64,000 nucleotides of DNA from Rhyacophila brunnea (GCA_022495005.1 JAGYXB010001414.1:558001-622000), one strand, 5' to 3'; shown: positions 45,205-58,499, numbered from the stretch's first letter. The notes: generated by a model not told the origin, from the letters alone. Numbers and translations: made by a program.

Positions 45205-45520
45205 AGTTGAACGTATTCCAGTGAGATCAATCCTAGGGCAAGACATTAGCGTTGAGTCGTCGAGGCCTCAAAGATCCCCTTCCGCAATGTTACCCGAGAT
45301 TCGACCGAAAAAGGCCTATCGCCTAAATGGATGTTTAACTTTTTTTATCGCGGGATCACCTTGGAAGGGTAGCGCCTGGCCTTTCACGAGGCCTCTGGGC
45401 TTATTTATAAAGGTTTCCCAGGAATATATACGCTTCAATGGACGCCGAGCGGGAAATTTACGTTGGAATGTTGCTTCGTACTTCGCAAAGAACGGAATTA
45501 ATGGCCTGTAGAGTCTGCGA
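45205..45520. promoter_or_regulatory. Candidate conserved non-coding or exon block
   Basis: This is one of the least AT-rich blocks of the right half. A 96-codon plus-strand frame (45221-45511) spans it but has no recognisable domain or splice context. It contains CTTATTTATAAAGG, TTTTTATCGCGGG, AGGCCTCTGGGC and GGAATTAATGGCC, words that resemble posterior Hox (TTTATAA) and homeodomain (ATTAATGG) sites. Regulatory DNA is favoured over coding because of the abrupt borders and lack of protein signature. Confidence 0.3.
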
Positions 45521-47058
45521 AATTGGCATTAGTGATATCTGTAAATGGATGCCGCGTCTTTTATAAATTATTGAAGTACAAAATTTTATCGTGTTATTAA
45601 AATCTTTATTTTAATTTATACATTAATCATCATCAATAGAAGGATCGATCCACTGTTAGATTTAGGCTATCCATAGTTCATTTTACACTTCTTTATCTTT
45701 TAACTATACATGAACGATTTTATAATATTATGGTCAATACACATCATAATATGTGTTTCTATATTAAAGTGTTTTGAAATATTCTCTTCAAATATTTTTA
45801 TAATTTTAAATTTAAATTTAATGATAAATCAAGTATTCAAACGAAACAACAATGTTCGTAATATATGAAAACTAGAATATTAACTTAGGTACCTACTTCA
45901 TGTACGTGAAATGACATTTCTATAAGTATAAACTTAATTCTAACTTAATTCAAATAGAAACGTAAAAAACGTAAATCAATGATAATTTTAGACTTTTTCA
46001 TTTTAGAGGCATTATCACAGTACCGACGCTCTGTTAAATTAATATAAAAAAGGTTTTAAGTTATACATTTCTATTTCCTAAAATAATTATTGATGTTGTT
46101 TTTATAATAAAAAATGCATTATAACTGTGAACAGATACTTTAAACATTTGTCATAGCATTTTTTTTGGTAAATTGTATTTAATTGCATAATTATTAATAG
46201 GTACCTTTGCTTAGAAGAGAAGATTTTGGATTTTTAAACTTCCTTTTACGATGCTAATAAATGTTGTCCATTTCGGTGATGTCACCTTCGGTTACCGTAC
46301 GAGATTGACTAGTATTTCCATAAATTATTATATCCTTCAAGTCATAATACTATCTTGATCGCACCACAGATAAAAAAAACTCTTTATCGAAATTATTGAG
46401 CATGTCCCTCTTTGTCACATATACTTTCAGATAGATTTCTTTTGTTCATAACGGAATGTGACGCTTTGTTTGCAATTTTCATTTATAATTTACGGTTGGT
46501 AAATAAAATCAAATGAATATCTATCAATTGTATGTATTTACTGTTTTTTAAGTTATAACATTTAAATTAAATGTAATACTGATGATTCTAGAAATGGCTG
46601 AAATATAAATATGGGTGTGTAACCTAATGTGACATTATAGAAACGGGGTTTAATATGCATATTTTGATATATTATTCGACATAAAAATTTATGTCAAATA
46701 TCTGTATTCAACCCATCTTACAACAAAAGCTTAATTCAAAATAAAAAATATTCACTGTCGAAATGTGATACAACGTACATAGAATTAGATTTTTTCCATA
46801 TTTTAAATAGAGTAGATTCAAAAAATAAATAATAGAACAAAAATATTGTAGCATGTTTTCTCTAACTTCAAACAGAGAGAAACCTTTGCTATATTTTGTT
46901 TATTTAACAAAAAGCGAGTGACTTAACAACCTCCCTCTTAACAAAGTGCGCCAAACATAATCCTGCCGATTTAAAACATCTCGCTGAAAAATAGGCACAA
47001 TCCGTCAGCAGGATACATCTACACGTACATATATACACATTATATGATTACTCATATA
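45521..47058. other. No gene seen
   Basis: AT-rich unique-looking DNA. A small less AT-rich patch (46255-46330, CATTTCGGTGATGTCACC) has no clear meaning. Confidence 0.4.
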
Positions 47059-47060
47059 TA

Positions 47061-47510
47061 TAGAGTGTTCCATTATAAAAACTACTTAGAATTTATTTAT
47101 AAGTAGCATTTTTCATTTTTTTCATTTCTCGAGATTCCAGAATTCTCAAAATCAAGAATATTTATTTTCTCGAGAACATGAGATCGAGAATTCTCTAAAT
47201 TATCGAGAAATATTATTTCAAAATTATCTCTTCCGCCAGATTTTGGCACCCGGCTAAAAAACTTATCGCCGAATTTAAGGAACTTCACTCACTCCTCTCG
47301 TCAAAAAAAAAATACTGAAAAATTTAAGAAATTTCGTTTGAGGCCTTTTTTACTAAAAAAAAATATTTTTTGAGAAATTCCATTCAATGTTTTGTTTTAT
47401 TTATTTCGGTTGCGTTTTGCAGCTTAGCCTAGCTCGTTGTCTCGGGAATCTCATTGACTTTTGGAAAATTAATTTGGGCTTTTTTGAGTTTTTCTCGATC
47501 ACAGCCTCTA
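47061..47510. repeat. Possible decayed hAT-like element rich in CTCGAGAA words
   Basis: The right end, reverse complemented, reads TAGAGGCTGTGATCGAGAAA and the left border has TAGAGTG (47061). Between them are many CTCGAGAA/GAATTCTCGA words, the style of subterminal repeats in some hAT MITEs (compare CCCGGGA words at 10187-10913). Flanks do not show a matching 8-bp duplication. The 63-codon frame at 47097-47288 arises from this low complexity. Confidence 0.3.
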
Positions 47511-47732
47511 TATTCAACCAATCGCGGAAAATCTGTATACTTCAGCCATATTTTTAGCAATAATAAAATATAGTTCACCTTACCCCATAATATTAAAAAA
47601 TGTAAAAGCCGACAGATACTTGTATTCGATATATACCTAGACAGATAGATTTAAACCCACATACTGGGTTTAAAGATATTCTTTTCGACACCCAATATCT
47701 GTAAGTGGCTCATAATGCAATGAGCAGGTTAC

Positions 47733-47775
47733 CCACGATGGCCGAGTGGCTTACGCGTCACGATAAAACTTACTA
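47733..47775 (+). repeat. tRNA-derived SINE copy 3 (head only)
   Basis: CACGATGGCCGAGTGGC matches the A-box region of the SINE family. The B box and tail are missing. Confidence 0.45.
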
Positions 47776-48548
47776 ATATGCAATATTATATTTATTTGAA
47801 ATGTACATTATCTATAAACCACAATTTTTAAATGACAATGGCTAAAAATCAAATAATGAGAGAGTAGCCTGTTTTATCTTACAATATAGGAGCAGAGAGG
47901 CAAAAGTGGAACAGGCAGAAATAAAAATGGGTACTTTTATTCGGGTGACGGTCGCAGCATCCCCCTTTTCACACCCCCTTACATTTCACACCGCACTTCC
48001 GCCCCCCACTCTTCCTTGCTCCGAATTTATCTTACTTCCGGTCAGTAGCGTGCGATGAAAGTAATTCATAGATGTTGATTTATTTCATAGTATAATTACT
48101 AGAATATTATTCGAAGTGACAACAGAATATATACATGAATATATAACAGTTTTTTAGCAATGACAGCAATCGTGGTGTGAAGATAATTCGTGTTACCTAT
48201 ATTAATGTTAAATTGACATAATGAATGATTTTTATTGAATAAAGGGAACAGGTGTGTATTATTGGCACATATATTTTTTTAAGTTACCAGAAGAGTAAAA
48301 ATATTTGAAAACAAATACAATTTAATATGGGCATATCAAAAAATTGTACGTTTTTTTGGTTTCACGTTGTTGCGCACGTTTTGAATTTAGATTTGTTATG
48401 TCCACAATATTTCGTTTTTTTAAATAAATAAATAAAATTAGTAAATTTCAGTTAGCTTTAATCGTAGTTGGAAAATACATACTGTTTTAAAAAAAGTATT
48501 AGTTTATTAAGTATATGGTTTAATTATCTTAACTATATTAGACATCGG
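47776..48548. other. No gene seen; C-rich tract 47958-48022
   Basis: Mostly AT-rich. The plus strand of 47958-48022 is strongly pyrimidine-biased (CCCCC runs separated by TTTTC, ACACC and TTCC), unusual for this window. Confidence 0.4.
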
Positions 48549-48875
48549 GAGAATTAGTTGTTTATTCAGGGTGCAAGGTCAAAGTGGAAAACTAACCTGC
48601 TATTGGTGATGGCAATTGGGAGGGCAATAACTTTTTACAACCAAATTGCTTCCGATGTTGATATATTTCACCTATATGAGTATTATATAGATTGCATTAT
48701 ACACGTCGTGTTATAAATTATTAAATTAGGGTCTACTAGCACATTTAGCGTACTTCCATGTATCTACTTTATATGTTTTACATTTACTCTTTATACTGTT
48801 TTTAAATATATTGTGAACGTCTTAAATTATTAATTAAATTATTTTGTAAATAAAAAAAATCAATTTGAATTTTAA
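48549..48875 (+). repeat. LINE 3' end, same family as 24119-25585
   Basis: AGTTGTTTATTC, CTGCTATTGGTGATGGCAAT, TGGGAGGGCAATAACT, AAATTGCTTCCGATGTTGAT and TAGGGTCTACTAGC follow 25228-25560 in the same order and strand. It ends in an A-rich tail near 48850-48875. Coding sense is lost. Confidence 0.75.
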
Positions 48876-49379
48876 AATCATACTAAATGTCAAAATTCTT
48901 AAAAAGCAATGGATAAGAAATTTCGCTAGGCGAATAGACATTAATTGCTGTATGAGGACTAGTCATAGAGTGTAGGTGCCCAAGAGGTACTACACGAAAA
49001 CTTTTTTTTATGCATAACAATCCAATGTCCAATATTGGCCGTCCCTCGAAGTGATTTGTTAAAAATATTGACGGGAAGTGGCTGTAAATTATATACATAA
49101 TAAATTAGACCCATCCTCTGAATCCAATGACAAATTGAACAAAAAAAAAATCTAGGCGCAGGATTTAAATATTCGACATATGGCTTCAGAATTGGAAATT
49201 TTTCGATCTGATTACCGAGACAGCTTGGTTACCCTAAAACGAATTGGCAAGTTGATTAAATTTAACGAAAATACTTAAAAGTAAAAAAATAAGGAAAGAA
49301 TGGAGTGGAAGAAGCGTTAATCTTTATTATGATATTTAAGAGTATAAAATCTACGTGTAACAGACCGATGGATAATTTT
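48876..49379. other. No gene seen
   Basis: AT-rich. A 71-codon minus-strand frame at 48883-49098 has no recognisable feature. Confidence 0.35.
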
Positions 49380-49800
49380 TATTGTGCAAAAGGTTGGGGA
49401 TTACTTACCCTTGGAGACCATTAGGCCGGCAGCAGCTTCAGAATCATCTAACCATCACAAATACGTGCTATGTCGAGTGTTCGTAGCCAGTCTAATATAT
49501 CAAACAACAAACAATTTCAGCGAAAAATACAATATACCGGGTTGATTTATTTCAGGCAATAACGCCACTGCTTTCAAGGGCTGAAATTTATGGATCGCGC
49601 GTAGGAAAATTATTGTGCGAGGACTGTCGTATGTACTCCTAAGGAAAACTTGCCATTGTGGCCTGTGGACCCTGACTCCAGTGACTGATGCCCCGATGAT
49701 TTATGACGCAATTTCTTGTTGTTGAACGCAAATAAACTGGACCGGCTGCGTTGCTTTAGCTTCTGAATCTACTCACTTGCCTTGAGGTGAGTTTGTGTCA
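49380..49800. promoter_or_regulatory. Candidate conserved non-coding block
   Basis: A long less AT-rich stretch without an ORF, for example ATTAGGCCGGCAGCAGC, AATAACGCCACTGC, GGATCGCGCGTAGG and TGGACCGGCTGCGTTGC. Sharp composition borders in otherwise AT-rich DNA suggest selective constraint, with no specific function visible. Confidence 0.25.
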
Positions 49801-50284
49801 ATATAGCTACCTTTTTTATATCGAAAAAAGTTATACGTTTTAAAAAAAATCACAAAAAAAAATTTACCTATTTAACTGTTATACTATTATTCCTTCAATA
49901 CAATCCTTTTTATACTAAGAGTGATTTCAATTTTAAAAATATTTCTACTTCTTAGGTTTATTTCTCCGATAACTCTCTAATCCAATGTGAATCAGGGCCG
50001 TTAGTAAAGGTTTCTTTTCAAGAGAAATTATTGGCAATCATTTACTCAACCTAATAGTTCCATGCTCTGGGTCTCAACACAGATTGAAAAAAATACGTGT
50101 TGATCCACCAACTGTTAGATTTTAGCCCGCGGTCTACGGCTTCAGAAGTAGACAGTGTATTATAAATAACACAACTTCACTTGTATATTTTTTCACAAAT
50201 TAAAATATATCTTAAAGCTGTATATACGTTGTGTTTAATGATTCTATCTGTCGTGCGGCTAATATATTCGATAGCACCATTTTT
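49801..50284. other. No gene seen
   Basis: AT-rich DNA. Nothing is shared with other parts of the window. Confidence 0.35.
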
Positions 50285-50432
50285 TTACCATGTTCGATAT
50301 AATAAGATCACACTACATGATGGTATTAGGTCCATACTGTAGGTCTATGTGAATTTTCCAGACCCAGGATTTGAGCATGGGACCCAAGACGTTAAAATAT
50401 ACCTATCGTGTGACCGCTCGGCCATCGTAGGC
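50285..50432 (-). repeat. tRNA-derived SINE copy 4
   Basis: On the minus strand CTACGATGGCCGAGCGGTC (A box, about 50430-50413) is followed by GCTCAAATCCTGGGTCTGG (B box, 50376-50358). The tail ACATAGACCTACAGTATGG parallels copy 2 (ATAGACCTATAGG). Confidence 0.65.
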
Positions 50433-53400
50433 TATGGCACTGGTAAACTTATAAATTAAATATTTTTTGTGTATTAAATAGCTCAAATTTATATGTATTG
50501 TTTGATTTTATATCTTTACAACAATACGCTTAGTGCAAATACAATTTAGTTTTTTTTTAATTTGCTTACCTACTTGATTATTTGTATTATTTCAATTCCC
50601 TCTATGGAAACTATTGAATTTCAGAGACGAGGTGTCAATATTAGACCATCGCTTTATTGTTTTATATTCTTGGTACCGATATGTTATATCTATAGCTTAG
50701 AAGCGAAACACCCGCAAAGTGTCAAATAATAATTGCTATTTTATTAGATTGTATTAAGTAAGTATATAAATATGTAAGATGAATATCTACAAAACTATAA
50801 TTATAGATATACATAGTATAATAAATAAAAGTATTTTATTTATCTAAATAACGATTTCATTTACATGTTTTATAGAATAAGAATTATACACTAATAAAGC
50901 GTGATGAGTACATACATATTTCTGTACAATAGATTAGATAATGTCAATGGAAAAGTACTAGCCATTTCTAATTTATTTAATTTATTTAGCCGTAAATTTA
51001 AATCTTTAAGTAAAGTATGTTGTTCTTTTTTTTTCACTTTCGACACACGAATAATTTATTTTTCAATATTTTCTGCAACCATATTTAAAAATACCTATGA
51101 AACATCATATAAATAATTTTTGAAAACAATAACGATTTATAATATTAATTAACTAATGTAGGTAATGAAAGTGTCATACCGTTTACTCGATAAACGTACA
51201 TATAAGAAAATTTTGTAGATTTTTTATGATAAAGAAAACGCATAGAGTCTAATAAGATGACAGGTTTAGTTATTTCAGTATATCTAACTTTAGGGGTTTT
51301 CCCGGCGGCCGGGTAGAGTATTACACTGACTTTATGAGTGCACATTTCAGGGACCATCCGAATGAAATGCGCCCTTTTCGCATTAGGGGGATGAAAAATT
51401 CACCCTTAAAAACGACAAACAACGGTCGTTTGTATGGATTTTATGAGAAAAGGCGCGTGAAGTAGCCATGTAACGATATACTTGGTCTTTGACTAGAACC
51501 GTTTCGACTTAATTAATCGTAGCAATATTTCAAAGATGATTTATTGTTATGTCGTTTAAATTTTATTGTTTACTTTGGATTTTGTTTTAAATGATTCAGT
51601 CGACTCAAGTCCCGAAAAATCCAAAAAAGCTCATTAGAGATAATAATATATAATAATGAATTTAAGTGTACGTACGTGATTTCGAAATATTTACCTTTTA
51701 AGCAATCTTCTACCTGTTCATATTGCCATGATACCTAAGCATGAAATGTTTTTTTGAATTGTTGTTTGCCTGTATATTCCGGTATAATTTAAAGCTATTG
51801 GTTTAAAATCAATGAAACTCTCGCAGCTTATAAGTTACATCAGCTGGCCATCATGAGCAGTTCTGATGGTACAAGATAAATTTTCTATAAAATAACACAC
51901 TTGTAAGTGATGCAGTGATGGAGTGATGGAGTGATGATGTGAGGTGCGGAAAGAAAGACACGCGCCTACATTCAACATGTTGTCGATCACGCGGATTCAT
52001 TAGATCACCCAATCAAGTGTGATACTGACTTACGCCTCTAAATAGACAGACAAATTCATATTAATGGAATGTCTGGGTAAACGAGCAGGTGCCTATATCT
52101 AACCGTTGTCTATTTCATTGATTTTAAAACAAAAAATCAAATCGAACCGGTCTGATTCTCTATTATGTATATCTGCCTAATTTTATTTTCTAATTTTAAG
52201 CGGACAAGCCGTGCGTTATCTTTATTTCTAGATAAATGGGTATTAATATTTTATATATCACCTACTGATACCACATCCCGGATACTTCATGGGAAGGAAG
52301 AAGACTGGTAATCTACGACCTACGTGATTTGATCAAGCTGACATATATATTCTATAGTATTAAATATGATTAAACATTTAAAGAAATAATACGGAAATAA
52401 GGTTAAACATGTTGGTTTTCAAATCGTAATTGATTATATAAATAGTTTAGATTTATGACGGAGCGAGAAAGTCACCCTGTCATACAATAATCATGTTAGG
52501 GGTAGGTAAAATAAAACTAAGAATATGTTGTTATATGAAATATGATTAGCTGTTAAAAGTAACATACCAATGAGGCCTCAGTTACAGTTTTAAATGTTGC
52601 ATGATATAGAACATATTCAGTGGATAGAAAAGATTCTATTGGTAAACAATTATTATTAAGTGCTTAAAGAATTTTGTAAAAGTTTTAACTATCCCAGAAG
52701 ACACATACGAATGTTTCAATAATACGTGCTTGTTATCGATGAATATTCCTTTCGGTGCGTAGCTTGTCATGATCATGTATGTTGAATAACTTAATTTAAT
52801 TAGTCGATTCAGCAATTTTAAAAGTGATCCTTGTATATCATTGGGTATAATGTATATTATGTTAAAAAAAATTGTCACCTTACTGTGATTTTTTTGTCGG
52901 ATTTATAGAATACAATGACAAATACAATGACATAAACATGGCGAATTTGACTGATTATTACTAAATTGTTTATTATGATCCTTTAAAAACGTCTATTAAT
53001 TAATGAATATAATATCATTCACTATCCGATAACAAAATAATGTATAAAATAAATTGAGAGCGTAAAAATATTTGGTGCTTTTAAATATAAGAACGTAAAC
53101 CATTAAATCTTAATTAAAAAATATTTTTTCAAAGCAGGCTTTTACGCAGTGTATATAGGTATAGAATGTTCGTTATAAATTGAAATACATTTTTCAATGT
53201 CTGCTAAAAATGAGTAATGGATTTAATTAAGGTTAATTGTCATGTGATACGATATATGCGTGAAAAAATAATTATAAGATGGTATTTTGAATAAATGAAA
53301 AATGTAAAATGAAATCTCGAAAAAAATTTGAAATTTTAATCAATTTTTTTTTATTGCGACACTTTTTTGAAGGGATTCTAAAAAGCTCTTTTGTATTATT

Positions 53401-54141
53401 GCTGTTGGCAAATTTGCATGAAAGAAAATAGAGAGCTTTATTTAAATTGTAAAAAAAAACATTCTTTCCTGAATTACTTCCGCCAGCAGATTTTTCTTTC
53501 ATGGTGTTTTTTTCGTGCTTTAAGTCTTTCTACCGTGCATTCGTATTTTCGCATTGCATATCTACTTCCGGGGGCACTTTGCATCGTAAATTCTCAGCAA
53601 AGTTTAGCACAACTTCTAGTAAGGACTATTCAAGTGTTCACATACTGTAAAAGCTACGAAGTTCATAAATAATGTGGTATTTATAAAAATTAAAGTTAAA
53701 ATAATCTTTTTTCTTATTATTATTTATGAACTATCCCCACTATGATCATTATGTATGAAATCAGTTAAAAATCACTTCTTAAATAATTATTTTGATTTAC
53801 CATCACTCAAAAGTATTAGAGTTAGATTATTGCAATTATATAAATACCTTTAACAATTCCATTATTAAACAAATCAGTGTTGATTTAAAATATGAAACTG
53901 AATGATATGTAAAAATGTTAATCCAATTAACACATTTATAGTATTGTGTAAAAATCCCGTGTAAATGTGTTATAATATGTATGTAAATAGTAATGTAGTT
54001 TTATGGTTAACTTAATAAGTATTCAAAGAATGTTATCAAAAATGAATGATTTTTAAAAAATATATATTAAGATATCCCATCGGTCATAGGACAGTCACAG
54101 AAATATATGCTATTGATAAATATAAGATATAAAATAAATCA
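50433..54141. other. No gene seen; small palindrome 51301-51313
   Basis: Long AT-rich stretch. CCCGGCGGCCGGG at 51301-51313 is a perfect palindrome in a less AT-rich patch (51290-51480). A short GAGTGATG direct repeat lies at 51910-51935. Frames such as 52636-52878 and 53391-53672 are unsupported. Confidence 0.4.
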
Positions 54142-54160
54142 ATGCGAGAAATCATGGTTC

Positions 54161-54186
54161 TAATTCTTCTTCTTCTTCTTCTTCCA
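54161..54186. repeat. (CTT)n microsatellite
   Basis: TTCTTCTTCTTCTTCTTCTTCC abutting the RTE remnant, possibly grown from its end. Confidence 0.85.
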
Positions 54187-54690
54187 CCCTGTCACGTCCC
54201 AACATTGGGGCATAGGGCAAGCACAAGATGGCGCCACTTCCCTCAGTACATCACCAGCTTTTGCGCCTCCTGCCATGTCCTACAGCACGTAGGTCGCTCT
54301 TGTAGCACCGCTGCAGGGAGGTTGTACCACAAGGGTACGAAGGGCCGCACTCTTTGGCGGCATCCGGAATACGTGTCCCAGCCACGTAAAGCGTCTCTTC
54401 GTGATAACTTCAATCACCGAAGGCTGTTGTGTCAGCTCACGAACTTGGGTATTTGTAACGCGGTCATAACAATGTAACCTTAAGATTCGGAGGAGACATC
54501 GATTCTCAAAGCTCAAAAGCCGAGACTCTTGAAGCTTAGTAAGATGCCATGTCTCACAGCCATACAGGAGCACAGGTAGCACGCACGCGTTAAACAAACG
54601 ACATTTGGTCGTCACAGAATACAGCCTTGACCTCCATGTAACTCCAAGTTGGTTGAACGCAGAGCCCGCCACACCCATGCGGATTCTAAT
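54187..54690 (-). pseudogene. RTE-type LINE, C-terminal remnant
   Basis: The minus-strand frame contains GVTWRSRLYSVTTKCRLFNA, CVLPVLLYGCETWHLTK, FENRCLLRILRLHCYDRVTN and KRRFTWLGHVFRMPP. The 'VLLYGCETW...L..FE..CLR.IL.....D...N...R......I...R..WLGH..RM' pattern is the region after the RT in RTE-like elements. Only this terminal part remains, with the catalytic RT missing. Its start methionine is not meaningful. After TWLGHVFRMP the frame runs into the CTT repeat. Confidence 0.8.
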
Positions 54691-55540
54691 TACAGTCTGA
54701 TATAGAAAGTGTAAATAAATTAAACAGTAAATACAATAATTATTCAAAATTGCATCGAGTAAACGGAGAAATTAAGAATGAATCAAAGAAAACGGTTGCT
54801 ATCTCTTATAAAAAAAAATATATATATATAATGTTTCTGGTGTGTCACTAACAATATGTATATTTTATTATATTATTCACATTGGTGCCAACTTTCGCGG
54901 AAAAACATAGGAAGTATTGTAAAAAGTAATGCACTGAAACACAAAATGTTGTTTACTCTATTGAAACCATCTAAAACTAATGGATATAAAAAATAATATA
55001 TAGTCGCTAAATATTAAGTCTGGTTTCGAGCCAGGGTTACAAACTTATCATTATTACTTGACAGAATGGAATCAGCCCCTCTTCGAAAAAACTCAGTCTT
55101 TTATGCCTTATACATCGTTCAGCGAATAGGTGAAGCTAAGGACTCAAAGATCGTTTCCCATTATATTTAGATAGGTAGGTACCATAACTGCGGTCTTCCT
55201 TCAATCTTAAAGCCAGTCACCCTCAAAAGGGTCTGTATCATGATTACGGATACTATACCCAGCACATTGGAAACTCTGAATCTTGATAAATTTGACGACG
55301 TCTGGTTCATCATAAGGGTTACAAAGCTATCCAAATATCGATCTGACAAATTGGACCAAAAATATTCTGGGGCATTATTTTGTTTCAATACCTTTTCGAA
55401 GTTTCTGTCAGTCGACGGGACGACTAATCGTCCAGGTTTTTGAACCACCCGTATATCAACAATGATGAATTCTCATCGAGGCGAATTTTACTTGTGTATA
55501 ATAAACGTGATAAAGTTTGATATTAGTGTAAGAAATGGGT
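54691..55540. other. No gene supported; opposed ORFs at 55167-55448 not convincing
   Basis: AT-rich. A less AT-rich stretch around 55190-55445 has overlapping open frames on both strands (67 and 93 codons) without motifs. Confidence 0.3.
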
Positions 55541-55570
55541 CAGTGTTTTTCAACCTTTTTACTAATACGG
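55541..55570 (+). repeat. Lone hAT-like terminus
   Basis: CAGTGTTTTTCAACCTTTTT resembles the CAGTGGTTCTCAACCTTTTT-type ends of many hAT elements. No matching opposite end was found downstream. A weaker CAGCGTTTCTCACTTAAGG lies at 56487. Confidence 0.3.
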
Positions 55571-58490
55571 CAAATTCGACCCCCGCTAAGCCGACATGGT
55601 AAGTCGAGAATCGACATCGATCGGGCATGACGTTCCATATAAATAAAATGGTACCCTGTTAATTTTACTATGTATATATTTTTTGAAGTTATACTTATTT
55701 TGGCGCGTTTGGGAAAACAGATCAGAGTGTATTTTTGGCGTGTGATGAAGTTGCGCGCGCCGATGTAACACATAATTTATTATTATGATTATATTCATTT
55801 CGGTCTCAAGGGTACATGCGCATGCGCATAGTGTCATTTAGTCAGTCGTTCAATAAAACCAAGTAAAGAGCACTTGTTGTAAACATAACCAATATTGTGT
55901 AACATAAACAAATTTCTGGAGACTAACATTCTACACTGTTAATTTATATTTATATTGGAGTGTATATTTATTTTTCATTGTAAATATTGTGTATCAAGAT
56001 TTGAGGCTATATTGATTTAAGTATTATTTATGAGTAAAATTATATTTCAATAAATAAATAAATTTTGTGTATGTTGAGTTGGTAAATAATTTTAAAAATA
56101 TGTTAAAATTTGATTTTTTATTAACTCATCATGGGCACTTCTGAATCGATTATAACCGCTGTGTGGCAAAGATGAGTTTTGGCCAATACAATAATTAAAT
56201 TACAACTATCATGTGCCATATAAGACACAGGTGAATCGCGTACGTTTTCATCAACCAAATCCACTGTAATATTAATAGACTCAGGTAACAGCTTATTTTG
56301 TTTTGTTACGCCAAAGAAGTATAACTTCTAACGCGGCTTGGCAGGCGACCAGATAATTTTTATGAACAGAAAACTAATTTTGGTTTTACCCATCCGACTC
56401 TTATTTTATTAGGCACATTGCGCTTTTCTCTTGCATCATCATTAAAACTTATTCATTTTATTCTAAATCCTGTAAAGCAGCGTTTCTCACTTAAGGCTTT
56501 TCTTATAATTAAGTGATAATCAAATTCTTTATTAATTATCATTATTTGGAAAACGTTTTCCGGACGGGAAAAACTTTGAAAATTCTTTATATGTAGGTAT
56601 GCACTGCAAAACGAAAAAAAATATATTATCACTATTACGAAAAAAATTTAATTGTTGATTCACAATCCATCGGTTGCGTGATTTTTAGATGGTTGTCGAC
56701 TAGTCTTAAATTATGCTGAAAAATAACATTTTTGATTAACAAAATTTGACAATGAATTAAAAGTATTAAGTGAAGACTGAGATGTTTTCTCATTAAGTAT
56801 ATTGTAATCTTCACAATGCCATGACTACCTGCATACTATGTGTCATTTGTGTTTCGCAATAATGGCAAACTTTGCTCGCCTTTGAGTAACTTGTCGTCCT
56901 TTGAATATCCTCTTAAACTTACTCACAGAGCCACCAGCGACAATAGTGACTACAAACTCCTCAAATATTAACACAGGCTTCCGGTGGCAGAGAAGAAATT
57001 CCATGTGAGTGAGTGTCCGTGAGGTAAAAAGGCTTTTCTTTGCATCGAATAATCTTTTAACAGAACAGGATAAGCACAAAAATGTATATTATTATTATAT
57101 AACAAGAGACCGATGTGCGACGATTCAATGTATGCTTAGATTAACATTCATTTCTCGAAAACCTCACCGCAAGGCCAATATCTATCTAGATCGAATTGCA
57201 GAGCAAATAAAAAAAATATTATGTAGATTATTATGTAAAAACTTCGGTGAAACGCAAAAAATCAAAAGGTTTCGAAATATTTTTACATGAAAAATGTATA
57301 ATAAATAAAACAAAATATGAATCTTTTGAAAGTCATATATTATATACTTCTGTAAATAGAAGCTAAATATATTTTTGAATTATAGTTTAGTTACAAATAT
57401 TCAATGCCTTTTAAAGCTATGATGAACGGAATATAAAAAGTTTGAAAGAAAATCTAACCATATGTTTTTTTTATACTTACTTACATAGTAATAATATTTC
57501 ACTTGCTCTATATACAGGTACATAGCTACATTGGTATCTGTTGTACATGAGAATTAAATCACTGATACATTGGTAATTGAATTCTCTCATTCGCTAAATG
57601 ATTACGCATTCGAATCAAGTCTGCCAAAATGGCAACACACCTCTCTGTGTTGAATTATTTCATTAGTTCATAGATTCATAGAAAAACTTCAAAAAATCCT
57701 ATAAAACTCTATGATAAAAATACACCATGATAATTAGTAGTTGTCGTAACACAAAAGAAACGATAACAATGACGTTTAGTTTAGATTTAATACACCAAAA
57801 ATGATTATTTAAAGCATCGTAACGATTATCTAAATTCTTATATTTGTTCTGCATTATTTGCGTTAGTAGTGACTAGTGTACAGATTTAATGTTTTTTTTT
57901 CTTTTCATTCAAATATAAATTCGTGAATGAGAAAATACTAAAATTATGGGATTGATGATTGCGTCATCGGATTGCAATCACTAGTTATATTAATTAATCG
58001 ATAACATCGACACGGACGCGGTCATTATAGATTAATTGAAAAAATGTAACTTTTAGTATGATAATCGCATTGGGTGGCAGAGTAGTTTGACATATTGATC
58101 GCTATGAAGAATTGAACCATGACGTGTTATATATTTACGGTTCTTTAAATCGGCATTGATTTTGTGACAATTTTTTTGTATATTTTTCAACTCAATCCAT
58201 CTGTTTATTTAACTTAATCTTTATTGTGCGAAAGATCCTTTGGTTGAATTCCAATTCGTTGAAGATATTTAATTTACAATTTTACATTGTTTTTGTTTTA
58301 TTCCAATGTAGATCATATTGTCCCAACCTCCCAACTTTCTATTTCTAACCATAAAAGTACAAATAACTAAAAAATTACCACTAAAAAAAATACCTTAAAC
58401 AATTACAATATATTTTATAGTTATCTGGGTAAAGCTATAAATGGGGAAAACAATTTTTATAAAATTGAATTTCATTTCAAAAGTTCACCA
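55571..58490. other. No gene seen
   Basis: AT-rich. Small palindrome ACATGCGCATGCGCA at 55814-55828. Frames at 56843-57079 and 57009-57290 are unsupported. Confidence 0.35.
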
Positions 58491-58499
58491 CTTTTATCA

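Noticed and set aside
47097..47288. 63-codon minus-strand protein
   Set aside because: Built from repeated CTCGAGAA/GAATTCTC words of a likely hAT-like repeat.
54142..54477. 111-codon plus-strand frame beginning with poly-Leu
   Set aside because: Poly-Leu comes from the CTT repeat and the remainder is antisense to the RTE remnant.
55167..55448. Opposed 93- and 67-codon frames
   Set aside because: No motif, no repeat relative in the window, and both strands open, so coding is undecidable.
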